Shown: piece by piece, positions 1 through 11,831 of the stretch | How the letters are laid out: every line of letters begins with the position of its first letter | Numbering within the stretch: the stretch's first letter is position 1 | Assembly (NCBI RefSeq): GCF_001039355.2 | Contig: NW_019776062.1 | Location: 65,618-124,828 of the forward strand | DNA: 59,211 nucleotides | Reading direction: 5' to 3' | Source: Lingula anatina | Lineage: Eukaryota > Brachiopoda > Lingulata > Lingulida > Lingulidae | Position numbers and translations under genes: made by a program | The notes under the pieces: model-generated | Database searches by the model: none | Told to the model about the DNA's origin: nothing | The model's input: only the letters and a program-made list of their open reading frames with translations

Positions 1-424
1 CATTTAAGGTTGTGGTAGTCTTGAAATGGCTGTGATCTGTCAGTGTTGTTTCTTCAAGAGTGGAACATCTAATTTCATGTGGGAATGGTTTGTCAAGTTT
101 TACAAAAAAATATGGTCAAACTAATCTAAAAATCTCTAGCTTTCTTGTCTTTTTTTACATAGCACACCGTATGTATTGATAAAAACCCAAAAACAATTCC
201 TTGTTAATATACTGAAAACATGAATCAATTTAATTAAAAGGACGTTTAATTTGTTTTACTTTACAAAAATATATAGGTGTTTGGCATGGCGATTGTTATT
301 CATGGTAACACTTATTTAGTTACAATTTCAATGTAAGTTGTTCATTGTTATTGTTATTGACAATGTTTTTGTTGCATGGTACATCTGTGTGCTTTCATCA
401 ATTTTTTTGTTCATAATTGCTTAC

Positions 425-516
425 CTTTTCTGGGCATCAAGGCCCCACAATCGAATCTGCCGATCGTACAGTGCTGCCTCATCCTCTGTTAGATTCATCT
501 CTTTTTGTTCTACCAT
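425..516 (-). CDS. SAE1: SAE1 / AOS1, SUMO-activating enzyme subunit 1, first coding exon (partial, runs off left edge)
   Basis: Small subunit of the heterodimeric SUMO E1 enzyme, which works with UBA2 to adenylate SUMO in the nucleus. One exon is visible: ATG at 516 reading left to a GTAAGC donor after 425 (92 nt, 30 codons plus two bases). The peptide begins MVEQKEMNLTEDEAALYDRQ and continues IRLWGLDAQK. The YDRQIRLWG segment is the hallmark N-terminus of the E1 small subunit, just before its Rossmann-type ThiF fold. I found no second exon in bases 1-424, so the rest of the gene lies outside the window. The start codon is 210 bp from that of SRP14 on the other strand, implying a shared promoter. 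Identification rests on a short but very characteristic peptide. Confidence 0.85.
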
Positions 517-726
517 TTTAAAATTTCTATAAAATAACCATGTATAAATGACAAAGTCTCTCCTTTGATGCTTCAATTTCTGCCGGTCCCCACGTGTGCT
601 GCAAACATTTCTAAACTCGGTTATTATTGGGTAGGATCAGGGTCATACAGGACTCGGCCAATAAGAACTCATTTTACAAAAACCGGAAATGAAAATAAAA
701 TACACAAGAACTACACAGGTGGCAAG
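517..726. promoter_or_regulatory. Bidirectional promoter between SAE1 and SRP14
   Basis: The 210 bp between the two divergent start codons must hold both 5' UTRs and the core promoters. It contains a CACGTG E-box near 590 and a CCAAT motif at 658-662. There is no clear TATA box. The assignment follows from geometry; the individual sites are only motif matches. Confidence 0.5.
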
Positions 727-1934
727 ATGGTACTACTGGAGAACGATGCTGTAAGTGAAATATGACATTTTCTGATATTGTTTTCGTGCATGTTTGCAAA
801 ATATTTGGCTATGTAACCGAATTTCCTCCCTTTCTCTTTTGTAGTTTCTTAGTGAACTCACGAGACTTTATCAAAAGGCCAAACCATCTGGATCCGTGGT
901 GGTTACAATGAAGAGATGTAAGTATTCATACCTGTCTTTAAAAGTTGTAGGTTGATTCAACTTTTAGGGGTAATCCTAGCCAAATAAATTAATATAATTG
1001 GCCTGAGAACTCACAAAGTATGAACTAATTTCAAGTTGTGCTTGTAATTCACCATGATTGTCTTTTAGAGATGCCTTCCAAAAAAGTTAACTTGTATTTT
1101 GATTTTAACTCTAATTGACATATGTTTCAGTGTGTGCTTTTCAATGGCTACTTTTCAGAAGGATTGATTATGCTTAATGTAATATGCAAGGATGTCTAGC
1201 AGCAGCAACGGATTTTATCATTTTTAATCTTTGCACCACTGTAAATCTTCTTCAGATGATGGTCAGAATAAACCAAAACCAAAAGTAAAGAAATCTACAT
1301 CACATCCTGAAGAAATTGACTACAAATGTCTCTTCAGAGCAACAGTGGGAAATAAAAAGATTTCAACAGTAGTATGTATTGAATAAATGTGATATGGGAA
1401 GAAACTGATGAATTTTTTTCTCTCATTTTTGTGTAAAATGTAATATGTACCTAAGAATATCTTATGTTGAATCCCACCTTGTAAAATTATAAATTAACTA
1501 CTGTACATTGATGTCAGCAGTTTTATTAAAATTTAACCTACATCTGTATAAATTTATGTAGTGGTAGTGTTAAATGAATGTTATATTCACTGGTTTATAT
1601 ATAATTAAAATGCTTGATTTGGTGACATTTTTGATTAAGGTGCAAATTAGCCATTATTTGTATTAATTGAATATTTTTTTTTTCAAATTTTAGGTTACAC
1701 ACAAGGACGTTACAAAATTTCAAATGGTAAGGAAAATTACATTAACCTTCATCTTTTGGTGCCAGTGAAGTTTTATAATAAGACTGAAGTAATAAGACAT
1801 ATCCGAGTTTAAATTGCCAATGATAGATGTGTATTTTATATTTCCAGGCATATGCAAATGTATTAAAGGCAAATATTGATGGACTTAAAAAGAAAGCCAA
1901 GGGCAAATCAAAGACAAAAGCAACTAAAGAATAA
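727..1934 (+). CDS. SRP14: SRP14, signal recognition particle 14 kDa protein
   Basis: Alu-domain subunit of the signal recognition particle. With SRP9 it binds the 7SL RNA 5' domain and slows elongation while ribosomes are targeted to the ER. Five coding exons: 727-750, 845-917, 1256-1371, 1694-1726, 1848-1934. They total 333 nt (110 aa). The protein starts MVLLENDA, then FLSELTRLYQKAKPSGSVVV; later come KCLFRATVGNKKISTV, VTHKDVTKFQM and YANVLKANIDGLKKKAKGK. These match the SRP14 fold in order, including the basic GLKK tail. The C-terminus is short and lysine-rich and lacks the alanine-rich extension of primate SRP14. All donors are GT and all acceptors AG, and phases join. Confidence 0.95.
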
Positions 1935-2322
1935 TAGACCTCATTCATTTCAACTAAAGATATTAACTAGGAGGCAAGCATTCAATATGGATGCTCATCT
2001 TTCTTTGCAAGATACATTTAATGAGAAATACAAGGATGGATTCAAAGTCTCTTTTTTTAACTTCAAAGTTATGCAGTTAACAAGGCAGAAATAACATTTT
2101 TTCAGCTTTTGTTTTTTTTTTTTTTATGTTTTGGATCCTTGCTGATTTCAGACTGCACTTTTCAAGTGCAAACTTGATCTAGTATTATCAGATTTTTTCA
2201 CTTTTATTATTTTCAACAATTATTTATATTATTTAGTAAATGTATAATATTGAATGGATGGAATAAGTAGATGCTATCTAACTGTATGGTTATAAGTTAT
2301 AAGTAATATCTATATTATTTCA

Positions 2323-2328
2323 AATAAA
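2323..2328 (+). other. Polyadenylation signal for SRP14
   Basis: AATAAA about 390 bp after the SRP14 stop codon, in AT-rich 3' UTR. The convergent NRDE2 gene has its own signal about 345 bp further right, so the two transcripts probably do not overlap. Between the signals I see only AT-rich sequence. Confidence 0.6.
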
Positions 2329-2670
2329 TTTAATTGTTAGAATCAAGGAACACAAGTTATGCTTTGCTTAACAACTGTATTCTGAGAATATAGTGTTCTG
2401 TATATAATGATATATAACGCAATTACATATTGAACTTTTGTGTTGGTGTCATGAAAAACACCAAAATCTCCAAAAAGTCTTTTTTTTTTCCAGTGCCTTG
2501 GTGACTATTATTCCCAATTTTTTTCTTTTTTGTAAACAATTGCTCGATAATTAGTAGGTAATCTGTAAAACCTACATGTACAGATGTTACCAGTCAATGG
2601 TATTGACCAACCTTGCTCAAATGTAAGACACAAAACAAATACATTCTTGTAAGTAGTATAAACATGCATC

Positions 2671-2676
2671 TTTATT
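2671..2676 (-). other. Polyadenylation signal for NRDE2
   Basis: TTTATT on the given strand reads AATAAA on the minus strand, 39 bp past the NRDE2 stop. This implies a very short 3' UTR. Confidence 0.6.
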
Positions 2677-2714
2677 CTATGAGAAAATAGTTTGTTTCAC
2701 AAGTGTTCCTGAGA

Positions 2715-5700
2715 TTAATCATTTCCACAATCACTGTCATTGTCATCTTGTTTACTGGCTTCGTGACCAATGAGGAGGTCGACCTCCTCCAGTGGGGCGC
2801 GGACTCTGATTTCTTTCTCCGCCATAAGATCTGTTATCTCTTGTAGTCTGTCTGGAAAGTACTGAATGCCATCCATGTATATACTCTGGAAAAGATGAGT
2901 ACAATAAAGTTTCAGTAGATGTCCTAACAATGGCTGATGAATTAATATGGTAAAATTTTACGGAAGTAGAGGAAGATGACACAGCATTTTAGAAGTTTTT
3001 TGACATGCTCAAGTCTCTCTCGCTGACACATTGCAGGCAGCTTCTTATGAATGACACTTAAAATATGGTGTGAATCATAACGGGAATCTTAATAATTAAG
3101 TAAATTATCTGACTTGTTCTTGAACAATGTTTCACGCCAGCAGCATACTTTAGCCCATGGGCAATCCTGCAGTGCTCTGTAGAACACTCCTTCTGACCTG
3201 TGAACATCCTCTGTGGACACCTGGAACAACACAAAGTTGAACTATAAAATTTATTAAGAGATGTCCTCACAGTACAGAGACTTCTGTTTAGGACATATGC
3301 TAGTATCAACTATCTTGACCTGACTGCCATTTATACAAAAATGTGACTGTTTTAGTCAAATATAACAATATTAAAATATGCACAGATGAGTGAATAAATA
3401 AAAGCTATTCATGTGATGTTTACAATAATCTCAATCGATCCTTTTTAAATCTCAATTCTTCAACAAACTATGGTATTCCACTGTAAAACCTTACCTCAAA
3501 TCTCAAATATAATCTCCATAACAAGATACAGTTTTGTCCAGATGTGCTTTCCACAGCTCTCTCAAACATTGAGCGCAGTTTGTGTGTAATGCCAGTCTGT
3601 GGAATGGATGCACTAACCCAACCTACAATGCAAGTGAGCATAACCTTGAACGAGTACAGTTAAGAGTTAAAATGAATTACATATTCAGAATTACAGTGTT
3701 AAATGCCTGATCATTTGTTTTCACTTTTCGTTTTCATGCACAGTCATACATCAAATCTCAAATCATAATTATGGAATAAAAAATTGAAAAACAATGTAAC
3801 GCTGTACTCCCCTGTACATCATCCAATAAAATGTAAATTGTAGCATTTTGGAAATGTCAATTTTGATGCTGCAGGCCATTTAAAACAGATTCAGATATAT
3901 ATAATTTTGATGATTTACCTGGAGCACCTGCTAATGCACTGGGTCCAACATTCATTCCTTGTTCTATCTTCTGTTGTCTCAGTAGCTCTGCATGTATTGC
4001 CATCAGCCATGGTATACATGTGGAGCACGTCTTGACAGCCTTGTTAAAGTACATACGCAAGTTCCCCAATATATGAGACTGAGACTCCAGCTGGATATAC
4101 AGGCGCAAGAAGTATGGATGTTCTGGGTAGTCCTTCAAGGCTAGGAGAAGTGTGGATCTGAAAATATCATGTTGAGCAAACCATATAAATGGCAAAAACA
4201 TAATCAACATTTATTACTGAATTGATATGTGTATCAAAAACTCATTCCACTTTTTAAACCTATGGTATTTCTTTGATAACATTACTTTTCATACTACAAG
4301 TTACACTTCCATTCAGCATCTGAAATTAAAGACCAACATGTGTTGGTCTTTTATTTCAGACCAACACGTTGGTTTTTAATTTCAGATGCTGAATGACCAA
4401 CATGTGTTGATAACATGCTTCAAGTGTTGACACTTGTATCTATAATAAACACAACTCCTTACCTAGCAAAAGACATTGGTAAAATGGACGTATGTTGGTG
4501 ATAAAATACAAGCCTCACAAATGCCCTCATTATTTCTTCCTGGTCCACCTGCAACTGTGAGGGGGAGGGGCACACACCATTCACTTCTGTTTCCCTGTCA
4601 CATGGTGACAGTTTATTCTTGAGTTTAGACAGCACTTGTCCAAATACCACCGATGCAGCCTGCATGCTGACTGTGAGGTATTGAAATAAGGCAAAACACT
4701 CCGTCCATACAGCCAGGAAGCTGTCACACTCTGGGCAGATCCCATGTGATTCCACATTGAAGTATGCATCCAGTGTGCTTTCCATCATCACTTGGTAATT
4801 TTTTCTAGCTTTTAATAGTTTGGTTCCTGGTACATCAGCCATTGGTTTGATTATTTCATATTTCCCATCATCACCAAGGCATGATAGTATATGAAGTGCT
4901 TTAGTTTTCCTTTCATGGGAGATGTCACAAATTTTAGCACCATTTTCCGACTGTCCACCATCCTCATTGCACAGCCCTAGAGTCAATTGAGCATAATTTC
5001 TATAAAGCCTACACACTCCAGTCTTCTTATCCTCAGGCAAATTCACATAGTTCTGTGAGTTCATAGCAATGGCAGTGTCATATATCCTAACAGCTTCTTC
5101 TATGTTACCCAGTTGCCATTCCAGACTCGCATACACATCCCATAAGATAAGATTATTTCTATTGTTGCTTTCTTTCAGCATGCCTTTGACAGTTTTTCTG
5201 AGTTCTTTTGTGGCCTGCTTTCGTTCTTTGGCATTTTCTTTCCCAAGAACAGTTCTGATTTCATATTCCACCCATGCTAATGTAAGTAAAGTCTGTTCAT
5301 TTCCTGAGATGACTTTAGATGCTTGAGAAAACATGTTTCTAGTAAATGTTTGATGGAAGTTTTTATCAAGTTTGACACTTGTGGACACCATGCCATACAA
5401 TTCATCTTCACCCTGAAAAATTTCTTCTGCACTCTCAACTTTCAAAGAGAACCTCTCTCTGCATGTTTGTACAGAGCTTTGTGTCAGTGTCTCATTCTTT
5501 ACTCCTAGTAAATCCAAGAAACAGACTATCAAGCTGAACTTCAGTTTCTGTGAAGATATCACAAACAGGCAAGGCACAATGTCATCAAATAAAACAAGTC
5601 TGTCTGGATCTTCACAGTCTTCTTCAGTCTCCCCTTCTTCCACGTCTGGTCGCCATGGTAACATGTGCCTTGACTGCCTTATCTTTTCAAACTCCAGCCA

Positions 5701-8700
5701 TGTGGCACATCTTCCCAACTGCTTCTCCATAACTGCATCTTCCAGTGCATTATCTTCTTCACCTTAATGTATAAAATTATTTGAATTCTATGTCAAATGT
5801 TCAAATTAGTTTTTTTTAACATCAAGTCTTAACTACAAACAAAAGTAGTAGTCTCAGTAACTGATGAAAAGCCATTTTGTTTTCCAACTTGTGGGGGAGG
5901 GAGAGTTTAAAACATCTCATACAGCTTTAAATCTCAAGCAATTTGATTACAATGCACATACTTTTATATCTCATAGGTGAACAGTGGACAGGTTTTTCTT
6001 TCACACAATTTGCCCATCCAATGGCCCCAGTCTCCCCAAACCTAGGCATTCCACTGTCCCAGAATGCTTCAAAGACATCCAGCCTGTCTTTCTGAGGCAA
6101 GGCCATCAGTGACTCAGGACAACACAGGTTGAATTCTATTAAAGCTTGGAAAGATGCTATGGCTTTTTCCATTTGGCCTGCTTGCTTCAAAAAGGTACAC
6201 ATCTCATTGAAAAGTCCTAAAAATGTATACAGAAAGACTAAATAGATTCTGACAGATCGATAAGTTAAACTCACCCAAAACATTTAGAGAAAAAAAACTT
6301 ATTGTGATTTAAGTTTCTAAATATACATAAAATGTGTAATAAGATGGGAAACATTGTATTTCTAGACTTTTCCCATATGAACTCACCTATCATATGTTCC
6401 TCAGTGGAGGGTAAGAGTGGGTGACTTTTTGTGGACCCAATCACAAACCCATTCAGTACCTGAAGTGCTTTATGGAAGGCAGATAATGTCTTTGAGGTAG
6501 AATACGTGCTAAATCTGGATTGAATAAAAGTTAAGTATTTCTGCCACAATTGGGGATTGTTGGGATGAAGAAACACAAGGTTCTCCCAGTCAGAATGTAA
6601 TTTATCTGCCTCCCAAATCAGACCAGATAACTCCAGCTGTTTCATTTTCAACTCTAGTGAAGCTGGGTTGGTTTTCAATGCTTTTTCAATAATAGAGATT
6701 TTCTTTTCAAGAACAAACAACTCTCTCCTCTTCCGCTTTTCATGCTCACTGGGTTTAAACAGCTCCTGGTCTTTGGAAACTGTCTCATCTTGAAAGTTAA
6801 CAAATTCCAACCACATCTTGATATCACCTGGGTTTTCTCTTGTATGTTTATTGTACTCGGCAGTTCTTCTTTGAATGTACTGCTCATGTGTTTCTACTAG
6901 AGTATCTTCCTGGACTGTGACAGGTGTGAGGTCTTCAGTTTTACCGAGACCCTTTCCCTGGGCCCAGAGGGCAGTAGATTCATCATAAACACCAAGAGGG
7001 TTGTATTCTTTGTCCCCACACAAAATTTCTACTGGACTGACTTCAACTGAGAGATAAGGCAAGGTTTCAGCACTCTCAACACAAAAAGGTTTATCTGCAC
7101 CAGACTTTAATTTTGGTTTTGATAAGTCAATTGCAGGCTGCTCTTCATCTTTCAGTGTCTTTCTATTGCTAAAATATCTATTATCTTTATGCTTCCTTGA
7201 CTCACTACTTTTACTGTCCCAGAGGAATGTCTGATTTTTATTAAGTCCAAGGCAAAAAATACCAGTTTTGCTCCTAGACCTTGCAATGTGTTGCTTGTAT
7301 ATTGAGCCATACATGATGTTGTTTCTGTCTGGCTTCCTGTCAACACGGAAAGCATGCTCAGGAAGCAGGTTAGGAATGTCTTCAATGAATATCTTTCCTG
7401 AGCTACCAGGAGGAACCGATTCAGTCTCAATCCTGAACCTAAAATTAACACAGCACAGTATATACATTTTTAACCAAAAACTAAACATTTCAACATCTTG
7501 GAAGTAAATTGTGTTTTTAATCCATCTTAACAATTTTTTTTGTAAATAAATCAAAATCTCAACACTATTATGTATATTTCTAATAAACACATGTATCTAC
7601 CTCTCTTTATCCAATAAAACATCCGGCGATTCTAATGGCCTATCATGCTTATGTTTCTTGTGTTCCTTTTTATGCTTATGTTTATGCTTGGATTTTTTCT
7701 TTTCTTTCTTTTTTCTCTTTCTATCCATATACCTGCTGTCATCATCATCATCATGATGTCTTTTCTTTGATTTACCTGAGAAAAACAGTATACCATATGC
7801 AAAAAATCACATTTTAGCTTACAATAAAGCATGACACTAAATGAAACAAGACACTAAAACAATAACTGCACATATCTAAATTCAAGATTTTTTTACCTTT
7901 CAAAAAATTTGTTATAAAATTATGAATGTAAATATAAATGTTTTAATATCAGGAACAGAAGTTACTATAACCACCCAGTAGTTTCATACCACTGTTACCT
8001 TCATCAACACTTTCTCTCACTGTAAGACTTTTTCCTTCTTCTTCTTCTGAATTAGAAGAACTACAAAAAATATGAACATACAATTAAAAATAATCCATTG
8101 TCTTATATATATATATATGTCCAGATTTTGAAACAAAATTAAACTTTGAATTGTTGAACAGTGCAAATTACCAACAATTCTGTTTTTATAAAATGAGGAA
8201 ATTTCATGATACTAATCACTGTTTGACATAAATAGTTGTCTAGATATAATATGTTAAACTAAACTCAATGGTACAATTTACTGGGTTTCTATTTTTTTTT
8301 TTTTTTTTTTTTTTTTGAAACACAAGCATGTTTTAAGAAAAGTAATACAGCTACATATTATGACTGTCAGAATTAAGCTATATCAAGCAGGTAGAAAATT
8401 TTAACAAAAGTAACATATGTTCAACTTTCACCTGCTCTCATGTGGAGTTTTCACTTTTGCCTCTTCCTCTTGTAAGATTTGCAAAGCGTATGCATCTTCT
8501 GCTTTGAAACTTGGATTGTGCAACCAATCATGACCTAAAATTTCCAACAGATAGATATCAGCATATACTACAAGGCATTTGGGGTTTACTACTTTAGGAA
8601 CCTTGTTCAAACATACAGTTCAGTATATACCTGTAGCGATTTGGGGTGAGTGCAGAAAAATCATCGACCAGACCAGGAATCGAACCCGGGACCTCTCGCT

Positions 8701-9139
8701 AACAGGGCGAGTGCTCTACCGCCTGAGCTATCCGGCCGGTTCTACCCTGCATCTAGCACTACATACATACCCCCCCACCCCACACACACACACACACTTA
8801 AAAGTGGGAGGTAATGGGGAAATTGTAGAAGCTTTTCTGGCCTCGATTGAAGTTGGTTATTAATGACCTCAATGACACTACAATATATTTTCCCCTAGCA
8901 AATGAATTTTATAAGAGGAGAACAGGTGAACGGCCGCTAGTGAACAGCTGTTCGTTTTAGGCAACCAGAACCACGAACAAGGACGGGCACGTGACTTTGC
9001 TCTCACCTGAGGCTGATGGTTCTGCGGCATTTTGCTGATACGCAGGGAAGAGACCTAATGTCTGTTTTTCATTTGTAGATGTTGTTGCATATTGTGAGAA
9101 CGCAGGGAAAATTCCACCGCGCTGTTCGCCTTCACTCAT
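2715..9139 (-). CDS. NRDE2: NRDE2, nuclear RNAi-defective-2 homologue / nuclear exosome regulator
   Basis: Nuclear HAT-repeat protein. In animals the family acts in nuclear RNAi (C. elegans NRDE-2), splicing of weak introns, and restraint of the exosome helicase MTR4. Eleven coding exons, high to low: 9139-9007, 8534-8432, 8060-7999, 7775-7601, 7438-6387, 6216-5962, 5762-4463, 4157-3919, 3622-3495, 3220-3149, 2885-2715. They total 3690 nt (1229 aa) with all phases joining; the human protein is about 1164 aa. Order: short N-terminus with FPAF, GHDWLHNPSF, a lysine/histidine-rich basic stretch (exon 4), a segment matching the MTR4-interacting region (EDIPNLLPEHAFRVDRKPD then HIARSRSKTG, roughly residues 170-215), NPLGVYDESTALW, HAT-like helical repeats (LHPNNPQLWQKYL, FWDSG, TEEDCEDPDRLVLFDD, LKARKNYQ), and the C-terminal DGIQYFPDRLQEITDLMAEK. 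The acceptor at 3622 was chosen because only it keeps frame and restores ASIPQTGI. Exon 7 is 1300 nt. Confidence 0.93.
4310..4395. repeat. Short inverted repeat with nested palindrome in NRDE2 intron
   Basis: The left arm from 4310 (CATTCAGCATCTGAAATTAA) pairs with a right arm ending at 4395 that reads TTAATTTCAGATGCTGAATG. Inside the left half is the smaller palindrome GACCAACATGTGTTGGTC, and a second partial copy follows (GACCAACACGTTGG). The whole 86 bp could fold as a hairpin. It may be a small fold-back element remnant. It lies in the intron between the exons at 5762-4463 and 4157-3919 and does not touch coding sequence. Confidence 0.7.
8290..8317. repeat. Poly-T tract
   Basis: About 26 consecutive T on the given strand in an NRDE2 intron (an A tract on the sense strand). 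Simple low-complexity sequence. Confidence 0.9.
8666..8737 (-). tRNA. tRNA-like sequence in NRDE2 intron 1 (tRNA pseudogene or tRNA-derived SINE head)
   Basis: Read on the minus strand, 72 nt fold as a full cloverleaf: acceptor GGCCGGA/TCTGGTC (7 bp with G-U pairs), D stem GCTC/GAGC, anticodon stem CTCGC/GCGAG, variable loop of five, T stem CCGGG/CCTGG with loop TTCGATT. Internal Pol III boxes are near-consensus: A box TAGCTCAGGCGG, B box GGTTCGATTCC. A TTTTT terminator lies six bases beyond the 3' end (8660-8656). The anticodon loop is CCTGTTA, giving anticodon TGT (Thr) but with C at position 33, where U is almost universal. That defect argues for a tRNA pseudogene or a tRNA-derived SINE. 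It is in the same orientation as NRDE2. Confidence 0.6.
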
Positions 9140-9472
9140 AGTCGCGAACGTTGTTTAGAAGTAATGACTTCCAAGACACACCAAACCCAAGTTTTCAAAT
9201 TTTCCACTGAAATGTAAGTGTATTGAGAGAAATATATAAAATAGGGTCCAATTTTATTTCTCGTCTCAAAAGTTGTACATGTCTATGGGATGTCTGAGGT
9301 ATAATGTAAAATTAATTGAAGTTCAACTGGCGATTTTAAGTCGTTGCTATTGAACAATATGGCAGCGCCCATTGCCTGAACATGTTGAAAACAACAGCTA
9401 CTTTTTTGAGCAGAAGAACTTCCTTGCCTAGTCTGATTTGAGCTTTCATCATCTACCACTAAGGTCCCGAAG
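9140..9472. promoter_or_regulatory. Bidirectional promoter between NRDE2 and BCS1L
   Basis: The 333 bp between divergent start codons holds both 5' ends. I see no TATA box, and no single transcription factor site is convincing. The call rests on head-to-head geometry. Confidence 0.5.
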
Positions 9473-11391
9473 ATGACGATCGCTGAGTTGTTTTCGTCTC
9501 TTGGAGACAACCCTTACTTTGGGGCAGGATTTGGTCTTGCTGGTTTGGGAGCGGGAGCTGCCGTCTTACGAAAGGGCTTAGTAGTGGCAACAATACTCTT
9601 CCGTAGGCACTGCATGATTTCAATGGAAGTTCCCAGCAAAGACGTAAGCTATCAGTGGATCTTGAAATGGATATCTGTAAGAGGCACCAAAACACACCAT
9701 TTAAGTGTTGACACCTCTATTACTCAAAATGATGTTGGGAAGTTAACAACAAAATACAATTTTATCCCGAGTCCGGGTGATCATTTCTTTAGATACAAGA
9801 AAAACTGGATCAAGGTAGAAAGGGTTCGGGAGCAACAAATGACCGGTGCACACAGAGAAAACCCCTGGGAAACGGTTACATTCATAGCACTGGGAAACAA
9901 CAGATCTATATTCTTTGATATTTTGGAAGAAGCTCGTATGTTAGCACTGGACAGTATAGAAGGGAAACTGATAACCTATGTAGCCAAAGGAGCAGAATGG
10001 AGGCAGTTTGGATTTCCGAGAACACCAAGACCACTGAGTTCTGTAGTCCTAGAAGAGGGTGTTAAAGAATCAATAGTTTCTGATGTGAAAGAGTTTATAA
10101 GTAATCAGCCATGGTACTCAGCTCGGGGAATACCATACAGAAGAGGTTATTTGCTTTATGGACCACCTGGTTGTGGCAAAACCAGTTTCATAACAGCTTT
10201 GGCAGGTATAAACAACATAGTTGCCTCCTGTGAAAAGAAATTGGGAAGAATGATTCTTAAAAGTTATATTAAACCATCTTGTTCCTACAAATTTTGAAGT
10301 ATTTTATCTGAAGGGAGGGGGGTGAAAGCAGTTTTTTGTTTGATGTAAAAACATAGTTACTGTACCCAAGTTAACAGGTCTATTAGTCTGAGTTTTTTAA
10401 GTGATTAATCACATAGTAGTAGATGCTTATCCTGAACTGAATAGTTTTGACAAAATATGGTGTATTATTGTCAAGGTGCAGGTTGTCATAATTAACATGC
10501 TGTTATCTTGTTTTTAGGTGAATTGCAGTTTAGCATTTGCATTTTGAGCCTTAGTGAAATTGGTATGACAGATGATAGACTGAATTATCTCCTGAGTATT
10601 GCACCACAGGACAGCATCATACTATTAGAAGATGTCGATGTAGCAGTCGCTGGAAGAGACATGTCCAGAGAGGGTGAATATTAATCTTATATATTTCAAT
10701 TAGGATTCATCTCTGAAATATAAGCAAAAACATGTGCTCTAAAATCTGCATCAATTATTTAAAGTAGAGTCTGTTTATTATGTTTAAAGCTCCTCAAAAA
10801 AGTGCTTGGTGACAATAGAGCATCAAAATGCTATTTTTTTGTTTCAGATCCAGATAGGTTTGCAGGCATGGGGAGCCTCACTTTTAGTGGGCTGCTTAAT
10901 GCCTTAGATGGAGTGGCATCCACAGAGGGAAGAATAGTTTTTATGACAACTAACCACCTTGAAAGGTATTCATTGTAATTATCACTTGTAAAAAAAAAAA
11001 TGTACAGTACAAGTATATTGGTATGGTCATTCAAAATATTAGGAATTTTAGAAAAATATAGTTTCAGTAGTGTAATGACTATTTCCAAAGACAAATAATA
11101 TAAAGACTTATAATAATATATACACTTTTTTCCCTGTTAATCAACCATTTTATTTTTATCAGGCTACCACCAGCTTTGATAAGACCTGGAAGAGTGGACA
11201 TGAAAGAGAAAATTGACTTTTGTACAAAGTATCAACTTGAACAAATGTTTCTTCGCTTCTTCCCGGATCAAAATCAAGAAGAAGCAACAGTATTTGCCGA
11301 CTGTGTTATGTCACATGGTCAGGATGTTAGTGCTGCACAGATTCAAGGATATTTTATGTTTCATAAAAATGATCCCAAAAATAGCAATTGA
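9473..11391 (+). CDS. BCS1L: BCS1L, mitochondrial AAA chaperone for complex III assembly
   Basis: Inner-membrane AAA protein that translocates folded Rieske iron-sulfur protein into complex III. Four coding exons: 9473-10205, 10518-10673, 10848-10965, 11163-11391. They total 1236 nt (411 aa; human 419). Visible in order: an N-terminal hydrophobic segment (about residues 15-40, glycine/alanine-rich), the BCS1-specific region (WKW-like [21 protein letters not shown]), Walker [10 protein letters not shown] (about residue 229), Walker B IILLEDVD (about 280), the second region of homology with [17 protein letters not shown] carrying the arginine finger, then FCTKYQL. There is no cleavable presequence, as expected for BCS1, which uses an internal targeting signal after its transmembrane helix. 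An AATAAA at 11588-11593 is the likely polyadenylation signal. Tail-to-tail with RNPC3. Confidence 0.95.
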
Positions 11392-11587
11392 AAATGTTCA
11401 AAAAATTTGGAGAACAGACTGAATGCTGGTAACATGCCATGAAAGAGGATTAAATGTAAATAACATAACTACATTATGATCCTTTGTTTTCATTTATCAA
11501 GAAATGAGTACATCTTTAAGTATTAGGTTGACTAGATTTTAAGTCAGAATGTGAATGTTGAGACTTTAGACTACAAAGAAGGTCAAT

Positions 11588-11593
11588 AATAAA
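11588..11593 (+). other. Polyadenylation signal for BCS1L
   Basis: AATAAA about 200 bp after the BCS1L stop and about 240 bp before the convergent RNPC3 stop. Sequence between is AT-rich with no other feature seen. Confidence 0.6.
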
Positions 11594-11831
11594 GTTTTTG
11601 TATAAAAATACTTTGGTTGTCATCTTTAAGATTAATTAAACTGTATGTTTCAAACTTATAAGTAATTTTTTCCATCAGTACCAAATGTATTTTAATATAT
11701 TTATATTAAAGAAAAACAAGCATTCAAGTAATATAATTTGTTATTAATAATCCATCCAGATGCACTGTAATACAATCTACTTTATACCCAAAAAGCTTTT
11801 CCAGTCATGATTTACATTTTAGATCCAAGTA

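Noticed and set aside
3495-3596. NRDE2 exon starting at the nearer acceptor, 3596
   Set aside because: Its phase does not match the preceding exon, which ends one base into a codon. Only the acceptor giving a start at 3622 restores frame and the conserved IPQTGI segment.
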